Part shown: in pieces, positions 35,155 to 45,204 of the stretch
Numbering within the stretch: position 1 is the first letter of the stretch
Layout of the letters: the number at the start of each line of letters is the position of its first letter
Source of the DNA: Marinicella algicola
GTDB taxonomy: Bacteria > Pseudomonadota > Gammaproteobacteria > Xanthomonadales > Marinicellaceae
Assembly (NCBI RefSeq): GCF_028401385.1
Contig: NZ_JAQOMR010000001.1
Location: forward strand, 2,110,501-2,174,500
Length of the DNA: 64,000 nt
Direction of reading: 5' to 3'
Notes under the pieces: generated by a model
What the model was told of the DNA's origin: nothing
The model's database searches: none
The model's input: only the letters and a program-made list of their open reading frames with translations
Position numbers and translations under genes: made by a program

Positions 35155-35864
35155 TCAGGCGGCCTTTCGTTCACGTTCGATTTCTTCGTAAGCGGCGTTG
35201 ATGCGGGCCATGCGATCATTGGCGGTGGCGTGAAATTCCTTCGGAACGCCGCGCGCAATCAATTTGTCGGGATGGTTTTCGGCGACAAGCGCCCGGTAAC
35301 GCGAACGGATGGTCTTGAAATCGTCGTTGCGCGAAACGCCCAGCACCCCGTAGGGATCGCGTTCCCCATATCCATGTGACGGGCGCAGATCGCGACAAAG
35401 CGCGTTTCGCTGATGCCGAAGATCTCGGCAACACGCGCGAGGAAGGCCAGTTCCTTCTCGTGCACCGCACCGTCGGCCTTGGCGATATGGAACAGGCCAT
35501 CAATAATTTCTTCAAGAAGCGGACAACCCTCGTCACCTTCAGCACACAGGCTTTTCAGCTTCCCGGCATAAGCCTCGTAGCCAGCAATATCCTGGCGGGC
35601 GAGATTGTAGAGCCGTGCAACATTCTCGCGCTCGCTGTCCGGGATTTCGAAAATCTCATGGAAGGCGTTGACCTCTTCTATGGTCACGAAACCGTCGGCC
35701 TTGGCCATCTTCGCGGAAAGCGCGATCAGCGACACCGAGAAGGCAACCTGCCGGCGTGTTTCGGGGTCACCCTCAAACAGGGTCCGCACAGCCTCGACAA
35801 CGCTGGTCAGCACATTGCCGGCGGATTGGCTGATAAAATTGACCAGCTTCTCCCAAAATGACAT
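35155..35864 (-). CDS. TerB/DjlA-like protein with C-terminal J domain (one frame break)
   Basis: The N-terminal part (MSFWEKLVNFISQSAGNVLT) is followed by a TerB-like helical domain (residues about 40-160) with acidic metal-binding repeats KMAKADGFVTIEE and HIAKADGAVHEKELAFL. The C-terminus is a J domain containing the HPD tripeptide (VAENHPDKLIARG), so it should stimulate DnaK. The two parts lie in different frames; one base added in the C-run 35364-35367 gives DMGERDPYGVLGVSRNDDF. It resembles membrane-associated DjlA, but I see no clear transmembrane helix. Confidence 0.82.
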
Positions 35865-36102
35865 TCGACAGTCTCCCGGCGGGTAGAATCCGCCCTTTCA
35901 CGTCAGGACAGATTGGACAAAAAATACGCTCGACGCAAGTCGAACCGGTCGGTTCAATTTCACTTTTTCGCGACGCCGTCGAACAATTTTTCCGTGACAT
36001 TCAACACAACCAAACGCAGGGCGGGGATGATTGCAATTGCCTGCAACGCAATGCCGAGGCTATAGACTAATCCTCACAAGGCGATAGCGGGGAAAATCGA
36101 CC

Positions 36103-37932
36103 ATGGAACGCAAGAATACATTCAATATTGGCTATTTTCTGTTGGCCTTCCTGGTGATCATCGGTTTCCAGATGTGGTTTTCATCACGCGACGTTGCCCA
36201 GATCAGTTATTCCGAGATGATCAGCTACATCGAAAAGGGCCAGGTGCAATCCGTCGCTATCGCCGACAACACCATCCAGGGTCAGTTCAAGGACGCCGTC
36301 AACGGCAAGGAATACTTCGTCACCTATCGCGTTCCTCAGGAGCTGGCCGTCGATTTTGACAAATACAAGGTCGATGTCACCGGCGTCCCTGACCACAGCA
36401 TGCTGACAAAAATCCTGTCCTGGATACTTCCTATCATCATCTTCTTCGCGATCTGGGCATGGTTCTTTCGCAAATTCGCGGAAAAGCAGGGCATCGGCCT
36501 TGGCGGCATGATGAATGTCGGCAAGTCCAAGGCGAAGATCTATGTCGAACGCAAGACCGGCATAACCTTTGACGATGTCGCCGGCGCCAACGAAGCCAAG
36601 GCCGAGCTGAAGGAAGTCGTTTCCTTTCTGACCGAGCCCGACAAATTCGGCCGGCTCGGCGCGCGTATCCCGAAGGGCCTGTTGCTCGTCGGCCCGCCCG
36701 GGACCGGCAAGACCCTGATTGCCAAGGCGGTCGCCGGAGAGGCCGATGTCACATTCTTCTCGATCTCCGGCTCGGAGTTCGTGGAGATGTTTGTGGGCGT
36801 CGGAGCAGCGCGTGTTCGCGACCTGTTCAAACAGGCCCGCGAGATGGCGCCCTGCATCATCTTCATCGACGAGCTCGATGCACTGGGCCGCGCTCGCAAC
36901 TCCTTCGGCGGTGGCGGCAATGATGAAAAGGAACAGACGCTGAACCAGCTTCTCGTGGAGCTGGACGGTTTCGATCCGTCCGCCGGCATCGTCATCCTGG
37001 CGGCCACCAACCGGCCCGAAGTACTTGATCAGGCACTGACCCGCGCCGGCCGTTTCGACCGTCAGGTGGTGATGGACCGGCCCGACCGCGAAGGCCGCTC
37101 GGCGATCCTCAAGGTGCACATGCGCAATGTGAAACTCGCCGATGAACTCAATGCCGATGATGTGGCCGCCCTCACCCCGGGTTTTTCAGGCGCGGATCTC
37201 GCCAACCTAGTCAATGAGGCCGCGATCTTCGCCACCCGCCGCGATGGCGAATATGTGACCATGGATGACTTCACGCTGGCCGTTGAGCGCATCGTCGCAG
37301 GCTCCGAACGCCGCGGGCGACTGCTGAACCCCGACGAGCGCGAACGCGTCGCCTTTCATGAGATGGGCCACGCGCTGGCAGCCGCCGCCCTTCCCAAGAC
37401 CGATCCCGTCCACAAGATCTCGATCATTCCCCGCTCGATCGGCGCACTCGGCTACACCATGCAGCGTCCGACCGAAGACCGGTTCCTGATCACTGCCGGC
37501 GAACTGCGGGACCGAATGGTGGTGCTGCTCGCAGGCCGCGCCGCCGAAGATCTCGTCTATGGCGAGATTTCGACGGGCGCCTCGGACGACCTCGCGCGCG
37601 TAACCGATATCGCCAGGCAATATGTGATGAGTTTTGGCATGGACCCGGATATAGGCCAGACGGCACTGGAACAGCAGCGCGCCCAATATCTGGACAGCGG
37701 CCCTGCCATGGGCAGGCCGAAGGACTATTCCGATGTCACCGCCCGCGAGATCGACCTTGCGATCCGCAAGCTGATCGATGAAGCCTATGAACGGGCCAAG
37801 ACCGTGCTTGCCCAACGCCGCAAGGACCTTGATGACGGCGCCCGCATCCTCCTCGAGAAGGAAACCATCACCCCGGACGACTTTCCGCCGCTGGTCCAGC
37901 AGCCCTTGGCGCATGCGCGCATCTTCTCATAG
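36103..37932 (+). CDS. ATP-dependent zinc metalloprotease, FtsH family
   Basis: An intact 609-residue membrane AAA+ protease. Two transmembrane helices (residues about 9-26 and 104-124) flank a small periplasmic domain. The AAA module has Walker [18 protein letters not shown], Walker [16 protein letters not shown] and the second region of homology [20 protein letters not shown]. The zinc site is the HEMGH motif, with a downstream Asp. The N-terminus ([20 protein letters not shown]) differs from the housekeeping rhizobial FtsH that I know, so this may be an additional paralogue. It stands alone and is followed by a strong terminator. Confidence 0.92.
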   Translation: MERKNTFNIGYFLLAFLVIIGFQMWFSSRDVAQISYSEMISYIEKGQVQSVAIADNTIQGQFKDAVNGKEYFVTYRVPQELAVDFDKYKVDVTGVPDHSMLTKILSWILPIIIFFAIWAWFFRKFAEKQGIGLGGMMNVGKSKAKIYVERKTGITFDDVAGANEAKAELKEVVSFLTEPDKFGRLGARIPKGLLLVGPPGTGKTLIAKAVAGEADVTFFSISGSEFVEMFVGVGAARVRDLFKQAREMAPCIIFIDELDALGRARNSFGGGGNDEKEQTLNQLLVELDGFDPSAGIVILAATNRPEVLDQALTRAGRFDRQVVMDRPDREGRSAILKVHMRNVKLADELNADDVAALTPGFSGADLANLVNEAAIFATRRDGEYVTMDDFTLAVERIVAGSERRGRLLNPDERERVAFHEMGHALAAAALPKTDPVHKISIIPRSIGALGYTMQRPTEDRFLITAGELRDRMVVLLAGRAAEDLVYGEISTGASDDLARVTDIARQYVMSFGMDPDIGQTALEQQRAQYLDSGPAMGRPKDYSDVTAREIDLAIRKLIDEAYERAKTVLAQRRKDLDDGARILLEKETITPDDFPPLVQQPLAHARIFS

Positions 37933-37959
37933 GCCTTACGGACCTGAACTGCCTGATCA

Positions 37960-37998
37960 CGGGCGCCGCTTGCATGCGGTGCCCGTTCCGTTTTTTTA
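37960..37998 (+). terminator. Rho-independent terminator after the ftsH-family gene
   Basis: A 10-bp stem (CGGGCGCCGC paired with GCGGTGCCCG, one G-T wobble, loop TTGCAT) is followed by TTCCG and seven Ts. It begins 27 bases after the protease stop. Confidence 0.85.
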
Positions 37999-38187
37999 AA
38001 GCTATACATAAAATTATAAACTCAAAATTACATGAATTTTTTCATGTATATTTTATCCATACATCTAAAATACACGAATATAAAACCATATACATAAATA
38101 ACTCCAATTTAATACAAGTTATATTGCAATATTAATCTAAATTAGGCTTCTCTTATATTTGGATGCAGATCCAGGGAGGAGCTGAGT
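37999..38187. other. AT-rich leader upstream of the autotransporter gene
   Basis: This stretch is strikingly AT-rich compared with the GC-rich window. It contains a perfect inverted repeat at 38030-38047 (ACATGAA, TTTT loop, TTCATGT) and a perfect 12-bp palindrome at 38121-38132 (ATATTGCAATAT). A strong ribosome-binding site (GGAGGA, 38175-38180) ends it. I infer a promoter and operator region, possibly bound by a nucleoid protein, or a scar of horizontal acquisition. I cannot place a -35/-10 pair with confidence. Confidence 0.5.
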
Positions 38188-39600
38188 ATGCCAGGACCCG
38201 GCCGGCCATGCAGTTTGCGCGCCCCCGCGCCCAGCACGCTAACGCCTTACGCTCTGGTTTTCGCAGCGGCCCTCAGCCTGATTGTCGGCGCACCAATGAT
38301 AGCAAGCGCCGATGAAACCTTCACCTGCGGCACCGATCAGCTGAAAGCGCAACACTGCGCGGCACCGGCGTCAAGCCTTGGCGCCGCTCTGCCCACCACA
38401 GGCGGGACGGCGCGGCTGAGCGGCACAATGGATACTCCAACCAAAAGCGCGTCGCCCCTGCGAAAAGGCGAAATCCTGGCCGTCGCCTCTGAACTCCGTC
38501 AACACCATCGCACGCAGCAAGACAACCTTGGCACTCACCCTACGACAACCGGTCCGAGACCGCTCAAATCCCTCTTGAAGGTGCGGGCAACGGCCCATAA
38601 AACCCGAAGTGCGAGCAGCTTCCCGACCGACAAGGGCGCATGGCCACACACCTTGGTTGCGGTTCACGAAGCCTACCCCGCCGTACTGTTGGAAATGACC
38701 CGGCCTCCATCTTTCGAGTCACGTTCGGGCGGACGCTACGCAGGCGGCCAGGCCTTTTCGTCCGATGCCGCGCCCGACGTCCTGTGGAGCAGGATTGATG
38801 CGGCACATCACGTGTTCGAGCCGCAATCGGCTTCGGCCGGCTCTGGTTACCGCATGTCGAGCTTCGAATTGCAGATCGGTATCGATGGATTATATGTCGA
38901 CCAGCCATCAGGCACACTGGTGGGTGGTGTTACGGGGCAGTACCAGATCGGCAGGGCCAGAGTTCAGGCTTCTAGCGGCATTGGCAAAATCCGACCGGAC
39001 GGCCACGGGATTGGCGTCACGCTGACCTGGCTTGGAACGAACGGCTTCTACGCAGATGCCCAGGCTGCCTACACCTTCTATGACAGCACTCTCTCTGTCG
39101 AAGACGGGGCAATTTCATCCGAAAACAGCAACGCCACCGGCTATGCGCTGTCACTGGAAGCGGGCCACACTCTTGATATTGGAAGCGGATTTTCGCTTGC
39201 ACCGCAGCTTCAGATGGCATTCGCGGCTGTCGATATCGACAGTGTCAGCGGAGCCTATGCCGAAGCCTTCGGCGTTCCCAATGGGCAAAGCCTTTGGGGG
39301 CGGGCCGGACTTGCGGTCGAATGGACAAGCAACTGGCAGAATGTGAACGGAGAGACGCGCTCCAGCAACCTCTACGGCAGCACCAACATCAACTATGATT
39401 TCCTGGCTGAACCGGGCAGCATCTACGACTTCTCCTCCGAACCTGCCGAGCTTTCCGGTGAGATCAGGCTCGGCGGAAAGGCAGACTGGCAAAACGCCGG
39501 GCGCCAGTATTCCGTATTTGCAGAGATCCAGGGGTCCGCAGCCTTTGATACCCGTTCCTATGGCTTTGGCGGCAAGATCGGGCTGAATATCAGCTTCTAA
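38188..39600 (+). CDS. autotransporter-type outer-membrane beta-barrel protein without a classical passenger
   Basis: A 470-residue protein. A long signal sequence (residues about 1-41, LVFAAALSLIVGAPMIASA before DETF) is followed by a low-complexity, Ser/Thr/Ala/Pro-rich region of about 170 residues. From about residue 215 comes a beta-barrel domain with alternating aromatic strands (GYRMSSFELQIGIDGLYVD, GGVTGQYQIGRARVQASS, GFYADAQAAYTFYDSTLS) and a terminal Phe (GGKIGLNISF), the BamA recognition end. This matches the autotransporter translocator fold, but no recognisable passenger is present. The gene is single, preceded by an AT-rich leader with a strong ribosome-binding site, and reads intact. 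Confidence 0.75.
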   Translation: MPGPGRPCSLRAPAPSTLTPYALVFAAALSLIVGAPMIASADETFTCGTDQLKAQHCAAPASSLGAALPTTGGTARLSGTMDTPTKSASPLRKGEILAVASELRQHHRTQQDNLGTHPTTTGPRPLKSLLKVRATAHKTRSASSFPTDKGAWPHTLVAVHEAYPAVLLEMTRPPSFESRSGGRYAGGQAFSSDAAPDVLWSRIDAAHHVFEPQSASAGSGYRMSSFELQIGIDGLYVDQPSGTLVGGVTGQYQIGRARVQASSGIGKIRPDGHGIGVTLTWLGTNGFYADAQAAYTFYDSTLSVEDGAISSENSNATGYALSLEAGHTLDIGSGFSLAPQLQMAFAAVDIDSVSGAYAEAFGVPNGQSLWGRAGLAVEWTSNWQNVNGETRSSNLYGSTNINYDFLAEPGSIYDFSSEPAELSGEIRLGGKADWQNAGRQYSVFAEIQGSAAFDTRSYGFGGKIGLNISF

Positions 39601-39844
39601 AGTGGTTCTGTCGCAAGACCGAGCCTCTCCCGCGCTTTGGCTAAACCAGATACTGCCTCGTCCGGTCCGGTCAGCGCTCGTCGGTTCAATCGTTTTAGCG
39701 GCGCAGACAGCGCTGGTTTCGCGAAACCAGCCCACGCAAATCCCGGATTTTATTCGTTTTCAGGCTTTACAGCCCGGCCTCTCCTGTCGCATCCATGTCG
39801 CATATTGGACGGATAATTGCCTCGGATTTGATGGAAGGATTGAT

Positions 39845-41058
39845 ATGTCGAGCCAGAAGGTTGCAATGCTCACCGCCGGAGGGCTCGCGCCCTGTCTCTC
39901 TTCAGCCGTCGGAGGACTGATCGAGCGCTACACCGATATCGCACCCGAAGCCGAAATCATCGCCTACCGCTCCGGGTATACCGGTCTTTTGATGGGCGAC
40001 AGCATGCCCATCACACCAGGAATACGTGAGCAGGCCCATCTTCTGCATCGCTTCGGCGGCTCTCCGATCGGCAATAGCCGTGTGAAGCTGACCAACCAGA
40101 AAGATTGCGAAAAGCGCGGGCTGGTCGGTGCCGGCGAAGATCCGCTGAAAGTGGCGGCCGACCGGCTTGCCGAAGATGGCATCACCATTCTCCACACCAT
40201 TGGCGGCGACGACACCAACACGACGGCTGCCGATCTAGCAGCCTATCTGAAGAAAAACGGCTATGACCTCACCGTCGTCGGCCTGCCGAAGACCGTCGAC
40301 AATGACGTAAAGCCGATCCGCCAGACACTGGGCGCGCTGACGGCGGCCGAGTACGGCGCGGCCTTCTTCGATAACGTCTCCAATGAGCAGAGTGCGGCTC
40401 CGCGCACACTCATCGTCCACGAAGTCATGGGCCGCAATTGCGGCTGGCTGACCGCGGCAACGGCACGCGCCTATCTCGAACGCCTGAAAACAGTCGACTA
40501 TGTCGATGGCATGCTGATGAACCCGGCGATGAAAATGATCGACGGTGTTTACCTGCCGGAGGCCGCCTTCGACCTCGAGGCTGAAACGGCACGGCTGAAA
40601 GAAGCCATGAGTCGCAACGGCACCGTTTCGCTGTTCGTCTCCGAAGGCGCATGCCTCGATGCCATCATCGCCGAGCAGGAAGCCGCCGGTGCCGATGTCG
40701 AGCGCGATGCCTTTGGCCATGTCAAGCTCGACAACATCAATGTCGGCAACTGGTTCACCAAACAATTCGCCGAGATTCTCGGCGCCGAGCGCGCGCTGGT
40801 ACAGAAATCCGGCTACTACGCCCGTTCCGCTCCGGCCAATACCGACGACCTCCGGCTGATTCATTCCATGGTAGACCTTGCCGTCGAAAGCGCTCTTGAC
40901 GGCATCTCAGGCGTGACCGGACATGATGTCGAACGCAATGGCCAACTTCGAACCATCGAATTCGATCGTATCAAGGGCGGCGGCCATTTCGATCTTTCAA
41001 CGCCCTGGTTTGCGGGTGTGATGGAAGAAATCGGGCAGCATTTCACGCCCCCAATTGA
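39845..41058 (+). CDS. pfp: pyrophosphate--fructose-6-phosphate 1-phosphotransferase (frame break at last codons)
   Basis: A PPi-dependent phosphofructokinase, about 404 residues, giving reversible glycolytic flux. The start ATG at 39845 has the ribosome-binding site GGAAGGA. PPi-type active-site motifs are HTIGGDDTNTTAADLA (Asp pair) and VVGLPKTVDNDVKPI (Lys instead of Gly); substrate stretches are VHEVMGRNCGWLTAATARAY and NINVGNWFTKQFAEILGAER. The C-run 41048-41052 appears one base short; repaired, the protein ends QHFTPPN with the stop at 41058 instead of running through the next gene. The in-frame region 39602-39844 is not coding in appearance. Confidence 0.93.
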
Positions 41059-41108
41059 CCTTTTCATCCCTCGGGGCTTTTATGGGCCCTGCGGATGGAG
41101 GAACACGA

Positions 41109-41743
41109 GTGACTTTAGAAACGGCTATCCTTTACGCCGCGCTGGCTTTCGTGATGTTTGTGCTTCCGTCGGATCGGATGCTTGAATTTGCGAAATGGCA
41201 TTGTCAGCGCGGGCTACGGGCAAGCATGTCCATTGCAGCAGGAATCCTTGGAGCCCGGGCGCTGTTTTTGCAGCAGGGCTGGGTGCCACTGTGGCTTTTG
41301 TTCATGCCATGCCGTCCGGTCGCGCCGTTGCGTCGGTGGCGGCCATTGTATTTCTGGCATTTTTCGCCGTGCGGCAGATCGCTCGCCTGCGGCGCCCTCC
41401 CCGCTCGCAGGCAATGACAACCTGCCCGGCAAGAGCTTTCTTGGCCGCATCCGGTACGGTGCACAATTGAAGACACGGCCTGCCGCAGAATTTGGCCTCG
41501 CCGCTGCGACCGCGATCTTCTTCATCCCGGCAGCCCCTTCGCTTCAAAACACAGGCGAAATGTTCGCGGCCTCACACCTTGCTGCCAGTCTGGCATCGCT
41601 TCTCGTCTATGCGCTTTTCGCGCGAGTACTGCTGACCCGCCTCAACCGCCGGCTTGATCGGTCGCGGCAGCAACAGAATCGCCCGGCTGCTGCGCTCCGG
41701 ACTGCCCCGCGTTTCGGCCAGATACCGGCAAGACGCGGCCTGA
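41109..41743 (+). CDS. small multi-pass membrane protein, possibly LysE-like (several frame breaks)
   Basis: The GTG at 41109 has the ribosome-binding site GGAGGAA and starts MTLETAILYAALAFVMFVLP. The hydrophobic reading then jumps frames near 41240-41260 (GLGATVAFVHAMPSG ... ASVAAIVFLAFFAVRQIARL), near 41400-41415 (LGRIRYGAQLKTRPAAEFGL, TAIFFIPAAPSLQN, LLVYALFARVLLTRLN) and near 41670. It ends LRSGLPRVSARYRQDAA at 41743. Five or six membrane segments and the size suggest a LysE/RhtB-type exporter, but the family hallmarks are not clear. No single frame is coding alone; the pieced-together order is my inference. Confidence 0.5.
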
Positions 41744-41758
41744 GGCCACACCTTTGCG

Positions 41759-41776
41759 CGGTCATACGCCTGTGGA
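41759..41776 (+). promoter_or_regulatory. candidate PhoB box upstream of btaA
   Basis: The sequence CGGTCAT, four bases, CTGTGGA resembles the PhoB half-site pair (consensus CTGTCAT, four bases, CTGTCAT): six of seven matches in the first half and about four of seven in the second. It lies about 105 bases before the btaA ATG. In rhizobia btaAB is induced by phosphate starvation through PhoB, which makes the site plausible but weakly supported. Confidence 0.3.
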
Positions 41777-41881
41777 TTGTATTGCCCCCGTCATCAAAGT
41801 TTAGCAGAACCGCTTTACTCGATGGTGCCATTGGGTCAGGCACATCCACGCCACCGGCCCGGGCCAGAAACGGAGCCGGAA

Positions 41882-43122
41882 ATGAGCGTTGCCGAGGAAG
41901 AACTTCGCAAAACAGGTGGACGCCCGCTGAATGCGGCATTGCTCCAGCATCGCGCGCTTACAAAGAGGGCCTGTCAGAGCGGCTCTTTGGCCTGTTGTTT
42001 TCGGGCCTCGTCTACCCTCAGATCTGGGAGGATCCCGACGTCGATATCGCGGCGATGGTGCTCGGGCCGGAACACCGGGTCGTCACCATCGGCTCGGGCG
42101 GTTGCAATGTGCTGGCCTATCTCACCCGCGCGCCGGAACACATCGACGTTGTCGATCTCAACAGCCATCATATCGCGCTCAACCGGCTGAAACTGACAGC
42201 GTTCACCCACCTCCCGGATCATGCGGCTGTGCTGCGGCTGTTCGGTAATGGCGCCAAAGGGAGCGTGCGCGACTATGATAGCCACATCGCGCGCCATCTT
42301 GACCCGGACACCCGGAAATACTGGGAAAGCCGCGACAGTCTTGGCCGCCGGCGCATCAGCGTTTTCGAGCGCAACATCTATCGCACCGGACTGCTCGGTC
42401 ACTTCATCGGCACCGGACACATGGTTGCCCGCCTCCATGGCGTTCGAATATCCGAACTGGCCGAAGCCACATCGATGCGCGAACAGCGGCGCATCTTTCA
42501 GGAAAAGATCGCGCCGCTGTTCGACAAACCGCTGATCCGCTGGACGACGTCGCGCAAGTCATCGCTGTTCGGCCTTGGCATCCCGCCCCGCCAGTACGAT
42601 GAACTTGCCCGCGCCAGCACTGACGGCACGCTGGCGTCCGTGCTGTGTCAGCGCCTGGAAAAACTCGCCTGTCATTTCTCGCTGAAAGACAACTATTTCG
42701 CCTGGCAGGCCTTCGCCCGCAGCTATCCGGATAACGGTTGCGGACCGATGCCGACATATCTGCAGGCGGCGGCGTTCCCTCTGATCCGCGAAAATGCGGT
42801 GCGGGCGACAGTTCATCACGCGAGTTTTACCGAACTTCTTTGCGGCAAGCCCGACAACAGCGTCGATCGCTACGTGCTGCTCGACGCGCAGGACTGGATG
42901 AACGACGCGCAACTCAACGATCTGTGGCGAGAGATCACCCGCACGGCGCGACCAAGCGCCCGCGTCATCTTTCGTACCGCCGCGGAGCCATCCGTGATCG
43001 ACGGCCGGCTGACGCCGGAGACCGAGGCGCAGTGGCGCTATCTCGAAAAGACATCCCGCGAGCTTGCGGCGCTCGATCGCTCCGCGATTTACGGCGGCTT
43101 CCACATCTATGAGAAAGTCTGA
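41882..43122 (+). CDS. btaA: SAM:diacylglycerol 3-amino-3-carboxypropyltransferase (one frame break)
   Basis: The first enzyme of diacylglyceryl-trimethylhomoserine (DGTS) betaine-lipid synthesis, about 414 residues. The start ATG at 41882 gives MSVAEEELRKTGGRPLNAAL; one base missing at 41958-41959 separates this from ALYKEGLSERLFGLLFSGLV. DUF3419 hallmarks follow: VYPQIWEDPDVDIAAM, TIGSGGCNVLAYLTRAPEHI (SAM site) and DVVDLNSHHIALNRLKLTAF. Near the end, VLLDAQDWMNDAQLNDLW precedes a methyltransferase-like C-terminus. The stop is one base before the btaB start codon, so the pair is an operon. Confidence 0.92.
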
Positions 43123-43123
43123 A

Positions 43124-43785
43124 ATGGCCGGGACACAGCCAACCGAAACATTACACGATCAGGCCGCAGCGATGGATGCCATGTACCGCTATCAGCGGCA
43201 CATCTATGACCTGACCCGGAAATACTACCTCTTCGGCCGTGACAGGATGATCGATGGCGTAAGCGTTGCGCCCGGTGGCTCCGTGCTCGAGATCGCTTGT
43301 GGCACAGGGCGAAACCTGAGAAAGCTGGCAGCGCGCCTGCCCGAAGCGCGCCTGTACGGCCTCGACATATCCGAGGAAATGCTGGGGACTGCGCGGGCGC
43401 ATTTCAAAGCCAGTTCAACGCCGCCGCTCTTCGCGGCCGCCGATGCCTGCGAATTCAAGCCCGCGCGGTTCGGAGTTGACGGCTTCGACCGGATCGCAAT
43501 TTCCTATGCGCTATCGATGATACCGCAGTGGCGTCTGGCAGTCGAAGCGGCTCTCGATGCGCTCAATGACGACGGTGAGTTGCACGTCGTCGATTTCGGA
43601 CAACAGGAAGGCCTCCCCGCTGGTTCCGCGGGAGCCTTCAGCATTGGCTGGCGCGCTTTCATGTCACGCCCCGCGCCAAGCTCCATGCCGTGCTGCAGGG
43701 CGAGGCAGCAGCACGCGGTGCACAGTTCCATTTTGACACGATCGGACGCGGCTACGCCTGGCATGGCGTCATCAAACTGGCGTGA
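43124..43785 (+). CDS. btaB: diacylglyceryl-homoserine N-methyltransferase (one frame break)
   Basis: A class I SAM methyltransferase that N-methylates diacylglyceryl-homoserine three times to the betaine lipid DGTS. It starts MAGTQPTETLHDQAAAMDAM. Motif I is SVLEIACGTGRNLRKLAARL, followed by YGLDISEEMLGTARAHF and RIAISYALSMIPQWRLAVE. The frame breaks at the C-run 43615-43618; one base restores PRWFRGSLQHWLARFHVTPR and an end at YAWHGVIKLA, stop 43785. It lies immediately downstream of btaA. DGTS replaces phospholipids under phosphate limitation. Confidence 0.92.
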
Positions 43786-43895
43786 ACGCAGCGGCGCACA
43801 GCAGGCCTCGATCAAGCGCAAGGGTTGCTTCAGACCGGTCTTAATGAAAGCTTAGGTGGTCTGATATAAGTTGCGGAGCGATTTTGTGCGCCCGC

Positions 43896-43920
43896 CGGCC
43901 AAGGCTGGCCGTCGTTTTTT
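43896..43920 (+). terminator. probable terminator after btaAB
   Basis: A 6-bp stem (CGGCCA, loop AGGC, TGGCCG) is followed after three bases by six Ts. It lies just before the ribosome-binding site of the lytic transglycosylase gene, so it would separate the two units. Confidence 0.5.
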
Positions 43921-43932
43921 GAGGAGACGCCC

Positions 43933-45126
43933 ATGATTTCTAGGACCCTCCGAGCGGTTGTGGTTGCCGCCGGTCTCACATCACTTTTCGCCGGCTCCGC
44001 TGCTGCACAGCAATGCGGCGGCGATTTTCGCGCTTTCTTTCAGGCGTAAAATCCGAGGCCGTTCAGCGCGGCCTTTCGCCAAGTGCCGCCGATGCCGTGT
44101 TATCCGGTGCTTCGGTGAGCCAGAGCGTGCTCAACCGTGACCGCGCCCAGGGCGTCTTCAAGCAGACCTTTCTGGAATTTTCCCAGCGCACCGGCAGCAC
44201 CTCGCGGTTGAACACCGGCAAGCGGAAGATCCAGCAATATGCCAGCACATTCGACCGCGCCCGCCGCGAATTCGGTGTGCCTGCCGGCGTGCTGACCGCA
44301 TTCTGGGCAATGGAAACCGATTTCGGCGCCGTCCAGGGCGATTTCAACACCCGCAACGCGCTGGTGACGCTTTCCTATGACTGCCGTCGCCCGCACATCT
44401 TCCGCCCGCAGCTTCTGGCGCTGATAGAGATGACCCAGCACGGTGATTTCAATCCGGCGACCGAGACCGGCGCTTGGGCCGGCGAACTCGGTCAGGTGCA
44501 GATGCTGCCCGAAGACATCATCCGCTACGGCGTTGACGGCGACGGTGACGGCCATGTGCGCGTCAAGAAGAGCTCGCCCGATGCGCTACTGACAGCCGCC
44601 AACTTCATCCGCAGCCTCGGCTGGCGCTCCGGTGAGCCATGGATCCAGGAGGTCATCATTCCCAAGGATCTGCCCTGGGACAAAACCGGGTTCGGTGGCG
44701 GCCTGACGGCAGGCCAGTGGTTCAAGCTCGGCGTTCAGCCGCGCGACGGCAATACCCGTTTTTCCAATCTGCCGACCGCGCTTTTGATGCCGCAGGGCCG
44801 CTTCGGCCCGACGTTCCTGGCCTATCCGAATTTCAACGTCTATCTGGAATGGAACCAGTCGTTCATCTACACCACCTCGGTTGCCTATTTCGCGACCCGG
44901 TTTGAAGGTGCTGCGGCTTACAACAAGGGCAACCCCGAACGGGGGCTTTCAGACAGCCAGATGAAACAGCTTCAGACGGCCTTGTCGCGCAAGGGATCTC
45001 GACGTCGGCAAGATCGACGGCATTCTCGGCGCCGGTACCCGCGATGCGGTCCGCTCGGTTCAGATGCAGCTCGGCATGCCGGCAGACGGCTGGCCAACTC
45101 CGCAATTGCTGCAGGCTCTGCGCTAA
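43933..45126 (+). CDS. MltB-type lytic murein transglycosylase with peptidoglycan-binding domain (two frame breaks)
   Basis: A periplasmic enzyme cleaving glycan strands to 1,6-anhydroMurNAc. The ATG at 43933 gives a signal peptide (RAVVVAAGLTSLFAGSAAA) ending before QQCGGDF. A break near 44030-44040 leads into the catalytic domain: VLTAFWAMETDFGAVQGDF with the catalytic Glu, then ETGAWAGELGQVQMLPEDI. A second break at 44994-44999 restores a C-terminal PG_binding_1 domain, LDVGKIDGILGAGTRDAVRS, ending at the TAA at 45126. It converges on prfB across a perfect palindromic terminator. Confidence 0.9.
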
Positions 45127-45139
45127 CCAGCAACGAACG

Positions 45140-45185
45140 CCAAAGAAAAGGCCGCTTCGGATATCCGAAGCGGCCTTTTCTTTGG
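45140..45185. terminator. bidirectional terminator, perfect 46-bp palindrome
   Basis: The two halves are exact reverse complements: CCAAAGAAAAGGCCGCTTCG plus GAT, then the mirror. The GC-rich core (GGCCGCTTCGGAT) is flanked by A-runs on one side and T-runs on the other, so it terminates transcription from both sides. It sits exactly between the convergent lytic transglycosylase gene and prfB. Confidence 0.9.
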
Positions 45186-45204
45186 AAGTATGATCAACTG
45201 GCGG

